A stretch of 64,000 nucleotides of DNA from Opisthocomus hoazin (GCF_030867145.1 NC_134439.1:7601379-7665378), one strand, 5' to 3'. Shown: positions 24,350 to 38,392, numbered from the stretch's first letter. The notes: generated by a model not told the origin, from the letters alone. Translations and numbers: made by a program.

Positions 24350-25970
24350 GTGGTGTACATGACACACCTGCTGACACAAGGCTGAGTTCTGTGCTCTCTT
24401 GCCACAGAGAACAAGGGAACGATGGGCCATGCATGCCCCATGCAAGGATCTGCCTCAGTTGAGCTTTTCGTTGTCTGCATTTATTTTGGTTCATTGCCAC
24501 ACCAATAGATAGGAGAAGAAAAGCTACAGCATCCCTTTACATCAACTGCTATGGCTGAAGTTCAAGAGCGAAAAAACACAATGGGATTAGTTTTAAGGTG
24601 TCTCCCTCTCGAGACAAGACAACCCCAGCTGCTGCCAGAGAGGATGAATGTGCCTGCAGTTACTAATAGTGGTCAAGAGGAACAGATTGTTGGCAGGTAA
24701 ATGAAATGGCTCATGTGGCTGAAGCCTCCCAGCAGCACTAGCTGGGAATGGTCTCAGCAAGGCCAACAAGGGGAAGAGGGCAGCCCTCAGCTGAACTAAC
24801 GCTCGGTTGGATCAGTCCAACTGTCCTGTATCTCAAGGCTGAGCAACCTCTATACCCCTCTCCCTTTAGTGCAATACCCATGTGGTGTGAGGTCTCGGCC
24901 CTTGCCTGACTTAGCAACAGGCTGACGAGCTGTAAAAGCGCATCTGGCATTGGCATGTACATGAGGAGCCTGTGTCCTAGCCCAGTGACCAGCAACACTG
25001 CCCCCTAAGGGGCTCCACTCAGTGACACAGGTCTACATGAAGTGGGCAGGCTTGCTTGGCCTTTCTCCCTTCACAAAGCAAGAAACGATGGGTGCAGGAG
25101 GCAGACACTGCATTTCATTGCTAGTTCTCAGTGAATCTCCGTACCAGGGTGAAGCCATAACCAGTCAGCTGTAGATTCCATTCATTACGTCAGGAGGAAC
25201 CTTCTACTCTGGGTATCTTGTCAACACACCAAGCAAAAGTCTCCCTACTATGACCTGAACACGCCCTCTTGGAGGGTCACACAAGTACAGACAGACACAC
25301 ATGTGCTCATACACACCTGCACGGAATAATGCAAAAGTCTGTGTGCTCACATAAAGCCAGCCTAGAGTCCAGCACTAACGCACATAAAAGCAGGAAAATA
25401 TCAGCGAGAGTGGACTCTGCTGAGGAGATACTGGGGACACACTGGCAGAACCAGACTCAAATGCCTCAGGGAAAACCAGGCCCCAGACATGCTCCTGCTA
25501 ATGTACAGGGACTGCACAGGGAGGGAAAGAGGCCAATGAGCCCAGAAAAATTTTCCCAACAGCATTGTGAGTGTTGCAATAGCGTCCAACACACCCAGCA
25601 GAAGCCCACCTGCATGCAGCAAGGAGCAACCACCAGAGAGAGGTGGGAGGAGCAAGAGAAAAGGGTGTGGCATGTCCTCATACATGGGAGTCCTTAGGCA
25701 TGTGGACGAGAAGCAGGAGAGCGGTGCCTATTTCCTGACAGCTTTGCCACAAACAAGCCCACAGGAATGACCCAGGTGCACATCACCTGCCCGCACAGGG
25801 TGCCACCAGCACTTGAGCTGAGTCTTCTGCCTGCAATGATGTCTTTCTGTCCTGGAAATTCAACAGACTCTCATTCTGGAAATTACAGAAGCCTTCCTAT
25901 GGGGAAGCACGTGGCATCAGCCAGGAAATGAAAAGGCAGCAGTGCAGGAAGCCAGGACACAGCCCATGCC

Positions 25971-26091
25971 ATTAGCTGAGACACTCTGCATTTGACGTGA
26001 ACTTGTCAGAAAATTATTACTTCCCCAAAGGCTGCCTCTGGGCCTGAGGCAGTGCAGGACTACTACAAAAGGCAGCCCAACTCTTGGCTCT
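25971..26091 (+). promoter_or_regulatory. Keratin promoter, copy 5 (TACAAAAG box)
   Basis: TATA-like box 26064-26071. No difference from copy 1 seen in this block. Confidence 0.74.
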
Positions 26092-26442
26092 CTCATTCAC
26101 TTCCCTTGCCTCCTTCTTGTTGGGAATCAGGTGAGTCTGAGGCCTCTTCTCGTCCTCCTCTAAGACCAATTCTTTCCTTGATATCTGGCTCAGCTGACAG
26201 GGGCTGTCCTAGCCCAGGGCTGGTTGCTGATTCTCACGGGAGAGGGAAAGGGAGAGAAGGTCTTCCCCTAAGAGAGCCTGGGGCTTAGCTGTTGTTGTTC
26301 CTGGGGCTTTCAGCTGGACAGCCTGTGGTGGGCAAGTAGGGGCCTTGGCTTCCCCAAGGTTGGGTGCAGTGCTGCTGCTCATGTGTTTCTGTTTTCTGCT
26401 TCCCCCTGCCCTCTCTCACAGGTGCCCCTCCAGCCCCAGAAC

Positions 26443-26748
26443 ATGTCCTGCTGCACCCCGTGCCTGCCATGCCAGCCCTGCGGCCCGACCCCGCTGGCCA
26501 ACAGCTGCAATGAGCCCTGTGTCAGGCAGTGCCAGAGCTCCAATGTCGTCATCCAGCCCTCCGCCGTGGTGGTGACCCTGCCCGGACCCATCCTCAGCTC
26601 CTTCCCACAGAACACCGTTGTGGGATCCTCCACCTCCGCCGCTGTTGGCAGCATCCTCAGCTGTGATGGAGTGCCCATCTCTTCTGGAGGCTTTGACCTC
26701 TCCTGCATTACCAGCCGCTACTGTGGCAGCAGATGTCGACCCTGCTAA
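26443..26748 (+). CDS. Feather-type beta-keratin, array copy 5
   Basis: Protein identical to copy 1; intron 26131-26421; ATTAAA 27042-27047. The 3' UTR is of the copy 4 type. The gene and its downstream flank recur nearly unchanged 11,950 bp further on as copy 7. Confidence 0.96.
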   Translation: MSCCTPCLPCQPCGPTPLANSCNEPCVRQCQSSNVVIQPSAVVVTLPGPILSSFPQNTVVGSSTSAAVGSILSCDGVPISSGGFDLSCITSRYCGSRCRPC

Positions 26749-29400
26749 AGCTGCTGGCAGCTTCCTCGGGCAAGAACCTCCAAGACCTCAGAACATGGTG
26801 CTCGACAGAAGATAGAGCTTTGGGGCATTGGATTTAGAGATTCGGGCCAATTTTTCCTGCTTCCACTCTTCTCTCTCTCTTTGCCTTGCTGTCACTGTCT
26901 CCCAGCACCAGCTTGGCGGGGACATGTTGGCCTCCCTCCCTCTGCAGGGCAGGCAGATGGACACCCTGCTGAAGCTCCACCGCATCTCAGTGGCTGCCCC
27001 TGGTGCTCCCTATGAGCCACCTCCTTTTCTTTTTCAGACTCATTAAAGTCGTGCTGCATCCAAACCTGGGACTCTGACTCCTCCTCTCTTCTGTGGCAGG
27101 TCTTCCAGTCTGCTCAGGAAAAAAGTGATTGTTTGGAGAGGATTAGGTTAGGCGTAAAAGAAGACTCTCCCTTAGTCCCAGAGGAAAAAGAGGGTAGGAC
27201 TCAGTGCACTGGGTTGCCTGTTGTGCCCCGTGTCTTGGACCTGAGGAAGACATTCCTGGCTACTCCACAGACAATGGCCATCAGTCAGCCTTGCTGCATC
27301 TGTTCCCAGATGGGCCTGGAGCACTGGGCCCTGGAGCAGGTTCTGTCAATGGGGAGCCCAACAACTGCTGTCCTGGAGTGAGGAGCCCATGGCTGTGGAA
27401 GGCCAAGGGATGGGGTCAGCAGCCCCTCTGGCTCTTGGGGAAGGCATGTCCTCTAGGCCTGGATGGAGCTGTGCTGCGGGAGGAGTCTCAAGCAGACAAT
27501 GGCTCCAAAGGGTGGCAGAAGTGGGGATATGGAGACAATAATACCTGGGGACAGCCCACAGCCTCATCTCCCCCTCTCCTTCCTTTCCATTGCCTCATCT
27601 CGGGTCCATGGCCACCACCCACAGGAGCACAGGTAAATGTTGTAGGTACCTCATATAGTCCCTGAGCGCCTGGCAGGGCCCAACTGCTCTCCAGATCTGC
27701 AGGGCTGAGGCACTTCACCAGCTGGTACTGGTATCAGCCACACAATGGAGTCACCACTCCTTGTGAATCCAACAGCCCCATGGGCCACTGCAGCTCCAGG
27801 AGAGTACCCAGTGCCCAGACACCCACGGCTGCTCTCTGGTCCTTGGTCTCCTCCAAGCCTGGGGCAGCTTGCCTGGGCTTCTCAGGCTCCACCACTGCCA
27901 GACTCACTACCAACTCCAGAAAGGCTCTGTGCAAGAGCTGTTGCCCCCTCCATTCCCACTGGGACATTGTGGTGACAGTGGGACCCTTTTCTGTGCTCAG
28001 CAGCTTCTCTCATCTCTCTCTGCTGGACCATTCTCAGCCCTCTTGCTTTGCCTGGTATTCTTGGGCACCAGCTGGACCAAAACACTTTGCATATCACAGG
28101 CCTTGGCCAGCTGGGCTCAAATCAATGGCTCAGGCACACAGTCCCCCCCAAACCATGTGAAGTTTCACTCACACCTCTCCTCCAGCCTATGGTTTTGGGG
28201 CTGAGGCACCATCTTTCTTCGTCTCACTGGGCACTGGGCACCTTCTTGCTGTGCCCAGAAATCAAGGCGTCACCTGCTCCTTGATAAGACCTGCCGTCCC
28301 AGCACTGGAGTCAGTTCCCAGCACCCAGGCATCTCCGGGTCCTCCTCACTGTGTGCGTGACGCTCACAGGTATCCCCACAGGTCGAGAATCGGTCGCGCC
28401 CCAGGGACACCAAGGTACAGGACAGGTACCAACCCAAGCGTAGCACAAATGCTGGGGATGACCTTGCCCATACCAAGCTGCCCAGGCTCCCCAAGTGCTC
28501 TGAGCTCTGATCACACCACCACTGCTCCTCACATGCAGGCCAGGGCCTTCCCAGCACTGCAGTCCTTGGCTGATGGAGATTGGTCACTGCCCCTTATCTG
28601 CTCCACGTGGCTTCTTGTGGTGAGTGAGCCTCTTTCCTCTTTGCAGCTGCTCTTAAAGCAGCAGACGACTGTGATGCGGTCCCCCTGAGCCTTCTGTTCT
28701 TCAGGGAGAAAAGACTGAACTCCGTCAGTCTTTCCTCACAGGACAGGTTCTCCAATCCTTTGGTCCTCTTTGACACACACAAGGTGGTGGCAGTAGGCAG
28801 CAGATCAGGATCAACAGAGGCCGAGTCAGAGGACTTGCATCCCAGCAGTGGCAGCCCCCACCTCCAACACATCAGTGACCAGGTCTTCCTAGGTGATTCA
28901 GCCTTGGATTCTAATCCATCTGATCATCCCACAGCAAGCACAATCTTCCTAGACAAATCTCAAACAGATGTGCCGGACAAGAGGCGGAAGAGCCATATCA
29001 ACCAAGTTTCTCCTGGGCAGCTTGCAGAAATATACACCTCACGCTCAACAATATTTACAGAGAGCTGCACAGTCAGTCAACCTAATCTCAGAAGCACAAC
29101 AAAGTGCGACATTACCAATAGTCTACCATGAAAAGGACAGAGATTCAGAGAGAGGATTGGATCTTTCTGAGGAAAAATCTCATCCTCTCCCACAGGAAGA
29201 AGTTCCGATGGCTACTACAGGCGTGGCGCTGATCACAAGCGCATCACCTGGTTGGTTCAGACCTGTTTCAGTGCTTCCCAGTTGAAGATGCAATTTGGTG
29301 TACTTGGAAAGGCTTATAGTCTATGTAGAGATTTATATACACCCTAGTAGCTGTAAGGAGAAAGTCCTAGGAGCTAGAACGCTGGCTTCTAAAGCAGGGA

Positions 29401-29863
29401 TCATAGAATCACAGAATGGTAGGGTTTGGAAGGGACCTCTGGGGATCATCTAGTCCAATCCACATGTCAAAGCAGGTTCAACTAGAGCAGGCTGCACAGG
29501 ACATCGTCCAGGAGGGGTTTGAATATCTCCAGAGAAGGAGAATCCACGACACCTCTGGGCAGTTTTTTCCAGTGCTCCATCACCCTCAAATTAAGCAAGT
29601 TCTTCCTCGTGTTCAGGTGGAACTTTCTATGCATCAGTCTGTGCTTGTTGCCCCTTGTCCTGTCACTGGGCACCCCGGAAAAGAGTATGGCCACATCCTC
29701 TTGATACCCACCCTTAAGATATTTCTAAGCATTTGTGAGATCCCCTCTCAGTCTTCTTCAGGCTAAACAAGCCCAGCTCCCTCAGTATTTTCTCATAAGA
29801 AAGATGCTCCCGTGCCCTAACCACTTTTGTAGACCTCCGCTGGACTCTCTCTACTAGGTCTAG
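29401..29863 (-). mobile_element. CR1 LINE, 3' fragment, junction of units 5 and 6 (type B)
   Basis: Same insertion, type B. It is preceded by the 8-bp TTATAGTC insertion seen in units 5-8. Confidence 0.92.
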
Positions 29864-29997
29864 TTTTCATGGAGATGTTTTGCTTGAGGAGCTCCCTCTG
29901 TGCCTGTTCATAATACCAGATAGCAGGAGGAGAAGCCCAGCTCCCACTGGAATGTATAATGTCCTCAGTGACACATTAGGGCAATGATCCAGTGGGA

Positions 29998-30324
29998 TGT
30001 TGTTGCTTAGCCCCAGCTGGCAACAAAGAACCATGCAGTCGCTCTATCGCTCCTCTTCCTGGTGGGGTGGGGAGGAGACCAGCAAGAAAAAGGCAAAACT
30101 TGTGGGCTGGCGCAAAGACACTTTAACAGAACAGCAAAGAAAGAGAACGGTCACAACAATAATACTGATAAAAAGAATATAGAAAGCAAGAAACACACAG
30201 TGCAATTTTCTCACCGCCCAATGCCCAGCTAGCTCCGAGCAGTGATTACCCTCCCCTGGCAGCGATTGCCCTCCCCTCCTAGCTTCTTGTGAAAACTGAC
30301 CCTATCGCAGCTGAAGCTGGGGCA
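29998..30324 (-). mobile_element. Old avian ERV LTR fragment, unit 6
   Basis: Type B copy of the unit fossil; shares a small variant with unit 8. Confidence 0.7.
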
Positions 30325-31946
30325 GTGGTGTACATGACACACCTGCTGACACAAGGCTGAGTTCTGTGCTCTCTTGCCACAGAGAACAAGGGAACGATGG
30401 GCCATGCATGCCCCATGCAAGGATCTGCCTCAGTTGAGCTTTTCGTTGTCTGCATTTATTTTGGTTCATTGCCACACCAATAGATAGGAGAAGAAAAGCT
30501 ACAGCATCCCTTTACATCAACTGCTATGGCTGAAGTTCAAGAGCGAAAAAACACAATGGGATTAGTTTTAAGGTGTCTCCCTCTCGAGACAAGACAACCC
30601 CAGCTGCTGCCAGAGAGGATGAATGTGCCTGCAGTTACTAATAGTGGTCAAGAGGAACAGATTGTTGGCAGGTAAATGAAATGGCTCATGTGGCTGAAGC
30701 CTCCCAGCAGCACTAGCTGGGAATGGTCTCAGCAAGGCCAACAAGGGGAAGAGGGCAGCCCTCAGCTGAACTAACGCTCGGTTGGATCAGTCCAACTGTC
30801 CTGTATCTCAAGGCTGAGCAACCTCTGTACCCCTCTCCCTTCAGTCCAATACCCATGTGGTGTGAGGTCTCGGCCCTTGCCTGACTTAGCAACAGGCTGA
30901 CGAGCTGTAAAAGCGCATCCGGCATTGGCATGTACATGAGGAGCCTGTGTCCTAGCCCAGTGACCAGCAACACTGCCCCCTAAGGGGCTCCACTCAGTGA
31001 CACAGGTCTACATGAAGTGGGCAGGCTTGCTTGGCCTTTCTCCCTTCACAAAGCAAGAAACGATGGGTGCAGGACGCAGACACTGCATTTCATTGCTAGT
31101 TCTCAGTGAACCTCCGTACCAGGGTGAAGCCATAACCAGTCAGCTGTAGATTCCATTCATTACGTCAGGAGGAACCTTCTACTCTGTGCATCTTGTCAAC
31201 ACACCAAGCAAAAGTCTCCCTACTATGACCTGAACATGCCCTCTTGGAGGGTCACACAAGTACAGACAGACACGCATGTGCTCATACACACCTGCACGGA
31301 ATAATGCAAAAGTCTGTGTGCTCACATAAAGCCAGCCTAGAGTCCAGTACTTATACACATAAAAGCAGGAAAATATCAGCGAGAGTGGACTCTGCTGAGG
31401 AGATGCTGGGGACACACTGGCAGAACCAGACTCAAATGCCTCAGGGAAAAACCAGGCCCCAGACATGCTCCTGCTAATGTACAGGGACTGCACAGGGAGG
31501 GAAAGAGGCCAATGAGCCCAGAAAAATTTTCCCAACAGCATTGTGAGTGTTGCTATAGCGTCCAACACACCCAGCAGAAGCCCACCTGCATGCAACAAGG
31601 AGCAACCACCAGAGAGAGGTGGGAGGAGCAAGAGAAAAGTGCGCGGCATGTCCTCATACATGGGAGTCCTTGCGCATGTGGACGAGAAGCAGGAGAGCGG
31701 TGCCTATTTCCTGACAGCTTTGCCACAAACAAGCCCACAGGAATGACCCAGGTGCACATCACCTGCCCGCACAGGGTGCCACCAACACTTGAGCTGAGTC
31801 TTCTGCCTGCAATGATGTCTTTCTGTCCTGGAAATTCAACAGACTCTCATTCTGGAAATTACAGAAGCCTTCCTATGGGGAAGCACGTGGCATCAGCCAG
31901 GAAATGAAAAGGCAGCAGTGCAGGAAGCCAGGACACAGCCCATGCC

Positions 31947-32067
31947 ATTAGCTGAGACACTCTGCATTTGACGTGAACTTGTCAGAAAATTATTACTTCC
32001 CCAAAGGCTGCCTCTGGGCCTGAGGCAGTGCAGGACTACTATAAAAGGCAGCCCAACTCTTGGCTCT
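31947..32067 (+). promoter_or_regulatory. Keratin promoter, copy 6 (canonical TATAAAAG)
   Basis: Canonical TATA box 32040-32047. One T/C difference separates it from the seven TACAAAAG copies; the tenth gene agrees with this copy, so TATAAAAG is the likely ancestral state. Confidence 0.8.
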
Positions 32068-32418
32068 CTCATTCACTTCCCTTGCCTCCTTCTTGTTGGG
32101 AATCAGGTGAGTCTGAGGCCTCTTCTCGTCCTCCTCTAAGACCAATTCTTTCCTTGATATCTGGCTCAGCTGACAGGGGCTGTCCTAGCCCAGGGCTGGT
32201 TGCTGATTCTCATGGGAAAGGGAAAGGGAGAGAAGGTTTTCCCCTGAGAGAGCCTGGGGCTTAGCTGTTGTTGTTCCTGGGGCTTTCAGCTGGACAGCCT
32301 GTGGTGGGCAAGTAGGGGCCTTGGCTTCCCCAAGGTTGGGTGCAGTGCTGCTGCTCATGTGTTTCTGTTTTCTGCTTCCCCCTGCCCTCTCTCACAGGTG
32401 CCCCTCCAGCCCAGAGAC

Positions 32419-32724
32419 ATGTCCTGCTGCACCCCGTGCCTGCCATGCCAGCCCTGCGGCCCGACCCCGCTGGCCAACAGCTGCAATGAGCCCTGTGTCA
32501 GGCAGTGCCAGAGCTCCAATGTCGTCATCCAGCCCTCCGCCGTGGTGGTGACCCTGCCCGGACCCATCCTCAGCTCCTTCCCACAGAACACCGTTGTGGG
32601 ATCCTCCACCTCCGCCGCTGTTGGCAGCATCCTCAGCTGTGATGGAGTGCCCATCTCTTCTGGAGGCTTTGACCTCTCCTGCATTACCAGCCGCTACTGT
32701 GGCAACAGATGTCGACCCTGCTAA
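32419..32724 (+). CDS. Feather-type beta-keratin, array copy 6 (Ser96Asn)
   Basis: Differs from the common protein by Asn for Ser at residue 96, in the C-terminal Cys cluster (RYCGNRC). The leader reads CCCAGAGACATG rather than CCCCAGAACATG; the divergent tenth gene also has CCAGAGACATG, so this is probably the ancestral state. It has a canonical TATAAAAG box at 32040-32047, intron 32107-32397 and ATTAAA 33018-33023. On promoter sequence alone this and copy 8 look best suited to strong transcription, which is an inference. Confidence 0.96.
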   Translation: MSCCTPCLPCQPCGPTPLANSCNEPCVRQCQSSNVVIQPSAVVVTLPGPILSSFPQNTVVGSSTSAAVGSILSCDGVPISSGGFDLSCITSRYCGNRCRPC

Positions 32725-35378
32725 AGCTGCTGGCAGCTTCCTCGGGCAAGAACCTCCAAGACCTCAGAACATGGTGCTCGACAGAAGATAGAGCTTTGGG
32801 GCATTGGATTTAGAGATTCGGGCCAATCTTTCCTGCTTCCACTCTTCTCTCTCTCTTTGCCTTGCTGTCACTGTCTCCCAGCACCAGCTTGGCGGGGACA
32901 TGTTGGCCTCCCTCCCTCTGCAGGGCAGGCGGATGGACACCCTGCTGAAGCTCCACCGCATCTCAGTGGTTGCCCCTGGTGCTCCCTATGAGCCACCTCC
33001 TTTTCTTTTTCAGACTCATTAAAGTCGTGCTGCATCCAAACCTGGGACTCTGACTCCTCCTCTCTTCTGTGGCAGGTCTTCCAGTCTGCTCAGGAAAAAA
33101 GTGATTGTTTGGAGAGGATTAGGTTAGGCGTAAAAGAAGACTCTCCCTTAGTCCCAGAGGAAAAAGAGGATAGGACTCAGTGCACTGGGTTGCCTGGTGT
33201 GCCCCGTGTCTTGGACCTGAGGAAGACATTCCTGGCTACTCCACAGACAATGGCCATCAGTCAGCCTTGCTGCATCTGTTCCCAGATGGGCCTGGAGCAC
33301 TGGGCCCTGGAGCAGGTTCTGTCAATGGGGAGCCCAACAACTGCTGTCCTGGAGTGAGGAGCCCATGGCTGTGGAAGGCCAAGGGATGGGGTCAGCAGCC
33401 CCTCTGGCTCTTGGGGAAGGGATGTCCTCTAGGCCTGGATGGAGCTGTGCTGCGGGAGGAGTCTCAAGCAGACAATGGCTCCAAAGGGTGGCAGAAGTGG
33501 GGATATGGAGACAATAATACCTGGGGACAGCCCACAGCCTCATCTCCCCCTCTCCTTCCTTTCCATTGCCTCATCTCGGGTCCATGGCCACCACCCACAG
33601 GAGCACAGGTAAATGGTGTAGGTACCTCATATAGTCCCTGAGCGCCTGGCAGGGCCCAACTGCTCTCCAGATCTGCAGGGCTGAGGCACTTCACCAGCTG
33701 GTACTGGTATCAGCCACACAATGGAGTCACCACTCCTTGTGAATCCAACAGCCCCATGGGCCACTGCAGCTCCAGGAGAGTACCCAGTGCCCAGACACCC
33801 ATGGCTGCTCTCTGGTCCTTGGTCTCCTCCAAGCCTGGGGCAGCTTGCCTGGGCTTCTCAGGCTCCACCACTGCCAGACTCACTACCAACTCCAGAAAGG
33901 CTCTGTGCAAGAGCTGTTGCCCCCTCCATTCCCACTGGGACATTGTGGTGACAGTGGGACCCTTTTCTGTGCTCAGCAGCTTCTCTCATCTCTCTCTGCT
34001 GGACCATTCTCAGCCCTCTTGCTTTGCCTGGTATTCTTGGGCACCAGCTGGACCAAAATACTTTGCATATCACAGGCCTTGGCCAGATGGGCTCAAATCA
34101 ATGGCTCAGGCACACAGTCCCCCCCAAACCATGTGAAGTTTCACTCACACTTCTCCTCCAGCCTATGGTTTTGGGGCTGAGGCACCATCTTTCTTCGTCT
34201 CACTGGGCACTGGGCACCTTCTTGCTGTGCCCAGAAATCAAGGCGTCACCTGCTCCTTGATAAGACCTGCCATCCCAGCACTGGAGTCAGTTGCCAGCAC
34301 CCAGGCATCTCCAGGTCCTGCTCACTGTGTGCGTGACGCTCACAGGTATCCCCACAGGTCGAGAATCGGTCGCGCCCCAGGGACACCAAGGTACAGGACA
34401 GGTACCAACCCAAGCGTAGCACAAATGCTGGGGATGACCTTGCCCATACCAAGCTGCCCAGGCTCCCCAAGTGCTCTGAGCTCTGATCACACCACCACTG
34501 CTCCTCACATGCAGGCCAGGGCCTTCCCAGCACTGCAGTTCTTGGCTGATGGAGATTGGTCACTGCCCCTTATCTGCTCCATGTGGCTTCTTGTGGTGAG
34601 TGAGCCTCTTTCCTCTTTGCAGCTGCTCTTAAAGCAGCGGACGACTGTGATGCGGTCCCCCTGAGCCTTCTGTTCTTCAGGGAGAAAAGACTGAACTCCG
34701 TCAGTCTTTCCTCACAGGACAGGTTCTCCAATCCTTTGGTCCTCTTTGACACACACAAGGTGGTGGCAGTAGGCAGCAGATCAGGATCAACAGAGGCCGA
34801 GTCAGAGGACTTGCATCACAGCAGTGGCAGCCCCCACCTCCAACACATCAGTGACCAGGTCTTCCTAGGTGATTCAGCCTTGGATTCTAATCCATCTGAT
34901 CATCCCAGAGCAAGCACAATCTTCCTAGACAAATCTCAAACAGATGTGCCGGACAAGAGGCGGAAGAGCCATATCAACCAAGTTTCTCCTGGGCAGCTTG
35001 CAGAAATATACACCTCACGCTCAACAATATTTGCAGACAGCTGCACAGTCAGTCAACCTAACCTCAGAAGCACAACAAAGTGCGACATTACCAATAGTCT
35101 ACCATGAAAAGGACAGAGATTCAGAGAGAGGATTGGATCTTTCTGAGGAAAAATCTCATCCTCTCCCACAGGAAGAAGTTCCGATGGCTACTACAGGCGT
35201 GGCGCTGATCACAAGCGCATCACCTGGTTGGTTCAGACCCGTTTCAGTGCTTCCCGGTTGAAGATGCAATTTGGTGTACTTGGAAAGGCTTATAGTCTAT
35301 GTAGAGATTTATATACACCCTAGTAGCTGTAAGGAGAAAGTCCTAGGAGCTAGAACGCTGGCTTCTAAAGCAGGGAAC

Positions 35379-35839
35379 ATAGAATCACAGAATGGTAAAG
35401 TTTGGAAGGGACCTCTGGGGATCATCTAGTCCAATCCACATGTCAAAGCAGGTTCAACTAGAGCAGGCTGCACAGGACATCGTCCAGGAGGCGTTTGAAT
35501 ATCTTCAGAGAAGGAGAATCCACGACACCTCTGGGCAGTTTTTTCCAGTGCTCCATCACCCTCAAATTAAGCAAGTTCTTCCTCGTGTTCAGGTGGAACT
35601 TTCTATGCATCAGTCTGTGCTTGTTGCCCCTTGTCCTGTCACTGGGCACCCCGGAAAAGAGTATGGCCACATCCTCTTGATACCCACCCTTAAGATATTT
35701 CTAAGCATTTGTGAGATCCCCTCTCAGTCTTCTTCAGGCTAAACAAGCCCAGCTCCCTCAGTATTTTCTCATAAGAAAGATGCTCCCGTGCCCTAACCAT
35801 TTTTGTAGACCTCTGCTGGACTCTCTCTACTAGGTCTAG
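35379..35839 (-). mobile_element. CR1 LINE, 3' fragment, junction of units 6 and 7 (type A)
   Basis: Same insertion, type A, although the neighbouring junctions on both sides are type B. Confidence 0.92.
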
Positions 35840-35973
35840 TTTTCATGGAGATGTTTTGCTTGAGGAGCTCCCTCTGTGCCTGTTCATAATACCAGATAGC
35901 AGGAGGAGAAGCCCAGCTCCCACTGGAATGTATAATGTCCTCAGTGACACATTAGGGCAATGATCCAGTGGGA

Positions 35974-36299
35974 TGTTGTTGCTTAGCCCCAGCTGGCAAC
36001 AAAGAACCATGCAGTCGCTCTATCGCTCGTCTTCTGGTGGGGTGGGGAGGAGACCGGCAAGAAAAAGGCAAAACTTGTGGGCTGGCGTAAAGACACTTTA
36101 ACAGAACAGCAAAGAAAGAGAACGGTCACAACAATAATACTGATAAAAAGAATATAGAAAGCAAGAAACACACAGTGCAATTTTCTCACCGCCCAATGGC
36201 CAGCTAGCTCCGAGCAGTGATTACCTTCCCCTGGCAGCGATTGCCCTCCCCTCCTAGCTTCTTGTGAAAACTAACCCTATCGCAGCTGAAGCTGGGGCA
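35974..36299 (-). mobile_element. Old avian ERV LTR fragment, unit 7
   Basis: Type A copy of the unit fossil; resembles units 1-3 and 9 rather than its neighbours 6 and 8. Confidence 0.7.
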
Positions 36300-37920
36300 G
36301 TGGTGTACATGACACACCTGCTGACACAAGGCTGAGTTCTGTGCTCTCTTGCCACAGAGAACAAGGGAACGATGGGCCATGGATGCCCCATGCAAGCATC
36401 TGCCTCAGTTGAGCTTTTCGTTGTCTGCATTTATTTTGGTTCATTGCCACACCAATAGATAGGAGAAGAAAAGCTACAGCATCCCTTTACATCAACTGCT
36501 ATGGCTGAAGTTCAAGAGCGAAAAAACACAATGGGATTAGTTTTAAGGTGTCTCCCTCTCGAGACAAGACAACCCCAGCTGCTGCCAGAGAGGATGAATG
36601 TGCCTGCAGTTACTAATAGTGGTCAAGAGGAACAGATTGTTGGCAGGTAAATGAAATGGCTCATGTGGCTGAAGCCTCCCAGCAGCACTAGCTGGGAATG
36701 GTCTCAGCAAGGCCAACAAGGGGAAGAGGGCAGCCCTCAGCTGAACTAACACTCGGTTGGATCAGTCCAACTGTCCTGTATCTCAAGGCTGAGCAACCTC
36801 TATACCCCTCTCCCTTCAGTGCAATACCCATGTGGTGTGAGGTCTCGGCCCTTGCCTGACTTAGCAACAGGCTGACGAGCTGTAAAAGCGCATCTGGCAT
36901 TGGCATGTACATGAGGAGCCTGTGTCCTAGCCCAGTGACCAGCAACACTGCCCCCTAAGGGGCTCCACTCAGTGACACAGGTCTACATGAAGTGGGCAGG
37001 CTTGCTTGGCCTTTCTCCCTTCACAAAGCAAGAAACGATGGGTGCAGGAGGCAGACACTGCATTTCATTGCTAGTTCTCAGTGAATCTCCGTACCAGGGT
37101 GAAGCCATAACCAGTCAGCTGTAGATTCCATTCATTACGTCAGGAGGAACCTTCTACTCTGGGTATCTTGTCAACACACCAAGCAAAAGTCTCCCTACTA
37201 TGACCTGAACACGCCCTCTTGGAGGGTCACACAAGTACAGACAGACACACATGTGCTCATACACACCTGCACGGAATAATGCAAAAGTCTGTGTGCTCAC
37301 ATAAAGCCAGCCTAGAGTCCAGCACTAACGCACATAAAAGCAGGAAAATATCAGCGAGAGTGGACTCTGCTGAGGAGATACTGGGGACACACTGGCAGAA
37401 CCAGACTCAAATGCCTCAGTGAAAACCAGGCCCCAGACATGCTCCTGCTAATGTACAGGGACTGCACAGGGAGGGAAAGAGGCCAATGAGCCCAGAAAAA
37501 TTTTCCCAACAGCATTGTGAGTGTTGCAATAGCGTCCAACACACCCAGCAGAAGCCCACCTGCATGCAGCAAGGAGCAACCACCAGAGAGAAGTGGGAGG
37601 AGCAAGAGAAAAGGGTGTGGCATGTCCTCATACATGGGAGTCCTTAGGCATGTGGACGAGAAGCAGGAGAGCGGTGCCTATTTCCTGACAGCTTTGCCAC
37701 AAACAAGCCCACAGGAATGACCCAGGTGCACATCACCTGCCCGCACAGGGTGCCACCAGCACTTGAGCTGAGTCTTCTGCCTGCAATGATGTCTTTCTGT
37801 CCTGGAAATTCAACAGACTCTCATTCTGGAAATTACAGAAGCCTTCCTATGGGGAAGCACGTGGCATCAGCCAGGAAATGAAAAGGCAGCAGTGCAGGAA
37901 GCCAGGACACAGCCCATGCC

Positions 37921-38041
37921 ATTAGCTGAGACACTCGGCATTTGACGTGAACTTGTCAGAAAATTATTACTTCCCCAAAGGCTGCCTCTGGGCCTGAGGC
38001 AGTGCAGGACTACTACAAAAGGCAGCCCAACTCTTGGCTCT
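37921..38041 (+). promoter_or_regulatory. Keratin promoter, copy 7 (TACAAAAG box)
   Basis: TATA-like box 38014-38021, with a private change in the upstream block (CTCGGCATTT near 37936). Confidence 0.74.
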
Positions 38042-38392
38042 CTCATTCACTTCCCTTGCCTCCTTCTTGTTGGGAATCAGGTGAGTCTGAGGCCTCTTCT
38101 CGTCCTCCTCTAAGACCAATTCTTTCCTTGATATCTGGCTCAGCTGACAGGGGCTGTCCTAGCCCAGGGCTGGTTGCTGATTCTCACGGGAGAGGGAAAG
38201 GGAGAGAAGGTCTTCCCCTAAGAGAGCCTGGGGCTTAGCTGTTGTTGTTCCTGGGGCTTTCAGCTGGACAGCCTGTGGTGGGCAAGTAGGGGCCTTGGCT
38301 TCCCCAAGGTTGGGTGCAGTGCTGCTGCTCATGTGTTTCTGTTTTCTGCTTCCCCCTGCCCTCTCTCACAGGTGCCCCTCCAGCCCCAGAAC

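Larger units (their letters stand above)
23870..29844 (+). repeat. Feather keratin tandem unit 5 (5975 bp)
   Basis: Has the extra C in the LTR fossil and an extra 8 bp (TTATAGTC, near 29314) just before the CR1. Units 5, 6, 7 and 8 share the latter. It pairs with unit 7 at an 11,950-bp offset, for example in the GCAATAGCG variant at about 25577 and 37527. Confidence 0.96.
29845..35820 (+). repeat. Feather keratin tandem unit 6 (5976 bp)
   Basis: Pairs with unit 8 at an 11,950-bp offset. Shared private variants include TATAAAAG at the promoter, CCCAGAGAC before the ATG, Ser96Asn in the protein, and one extra A near 31450. It contains more substitutions against unit 1 than units 2-5 do, so it represents an older sequence type in the array. 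Confidence 0.96.

Noticed and set aside
31179-31661. 160-residue hydrophobic minus-strand frame in units 6 and 8
   Set aside because: Only 94 residues in most other units and 139 in unit 9; the length changes with single substitutions, so there is no coding constraint.
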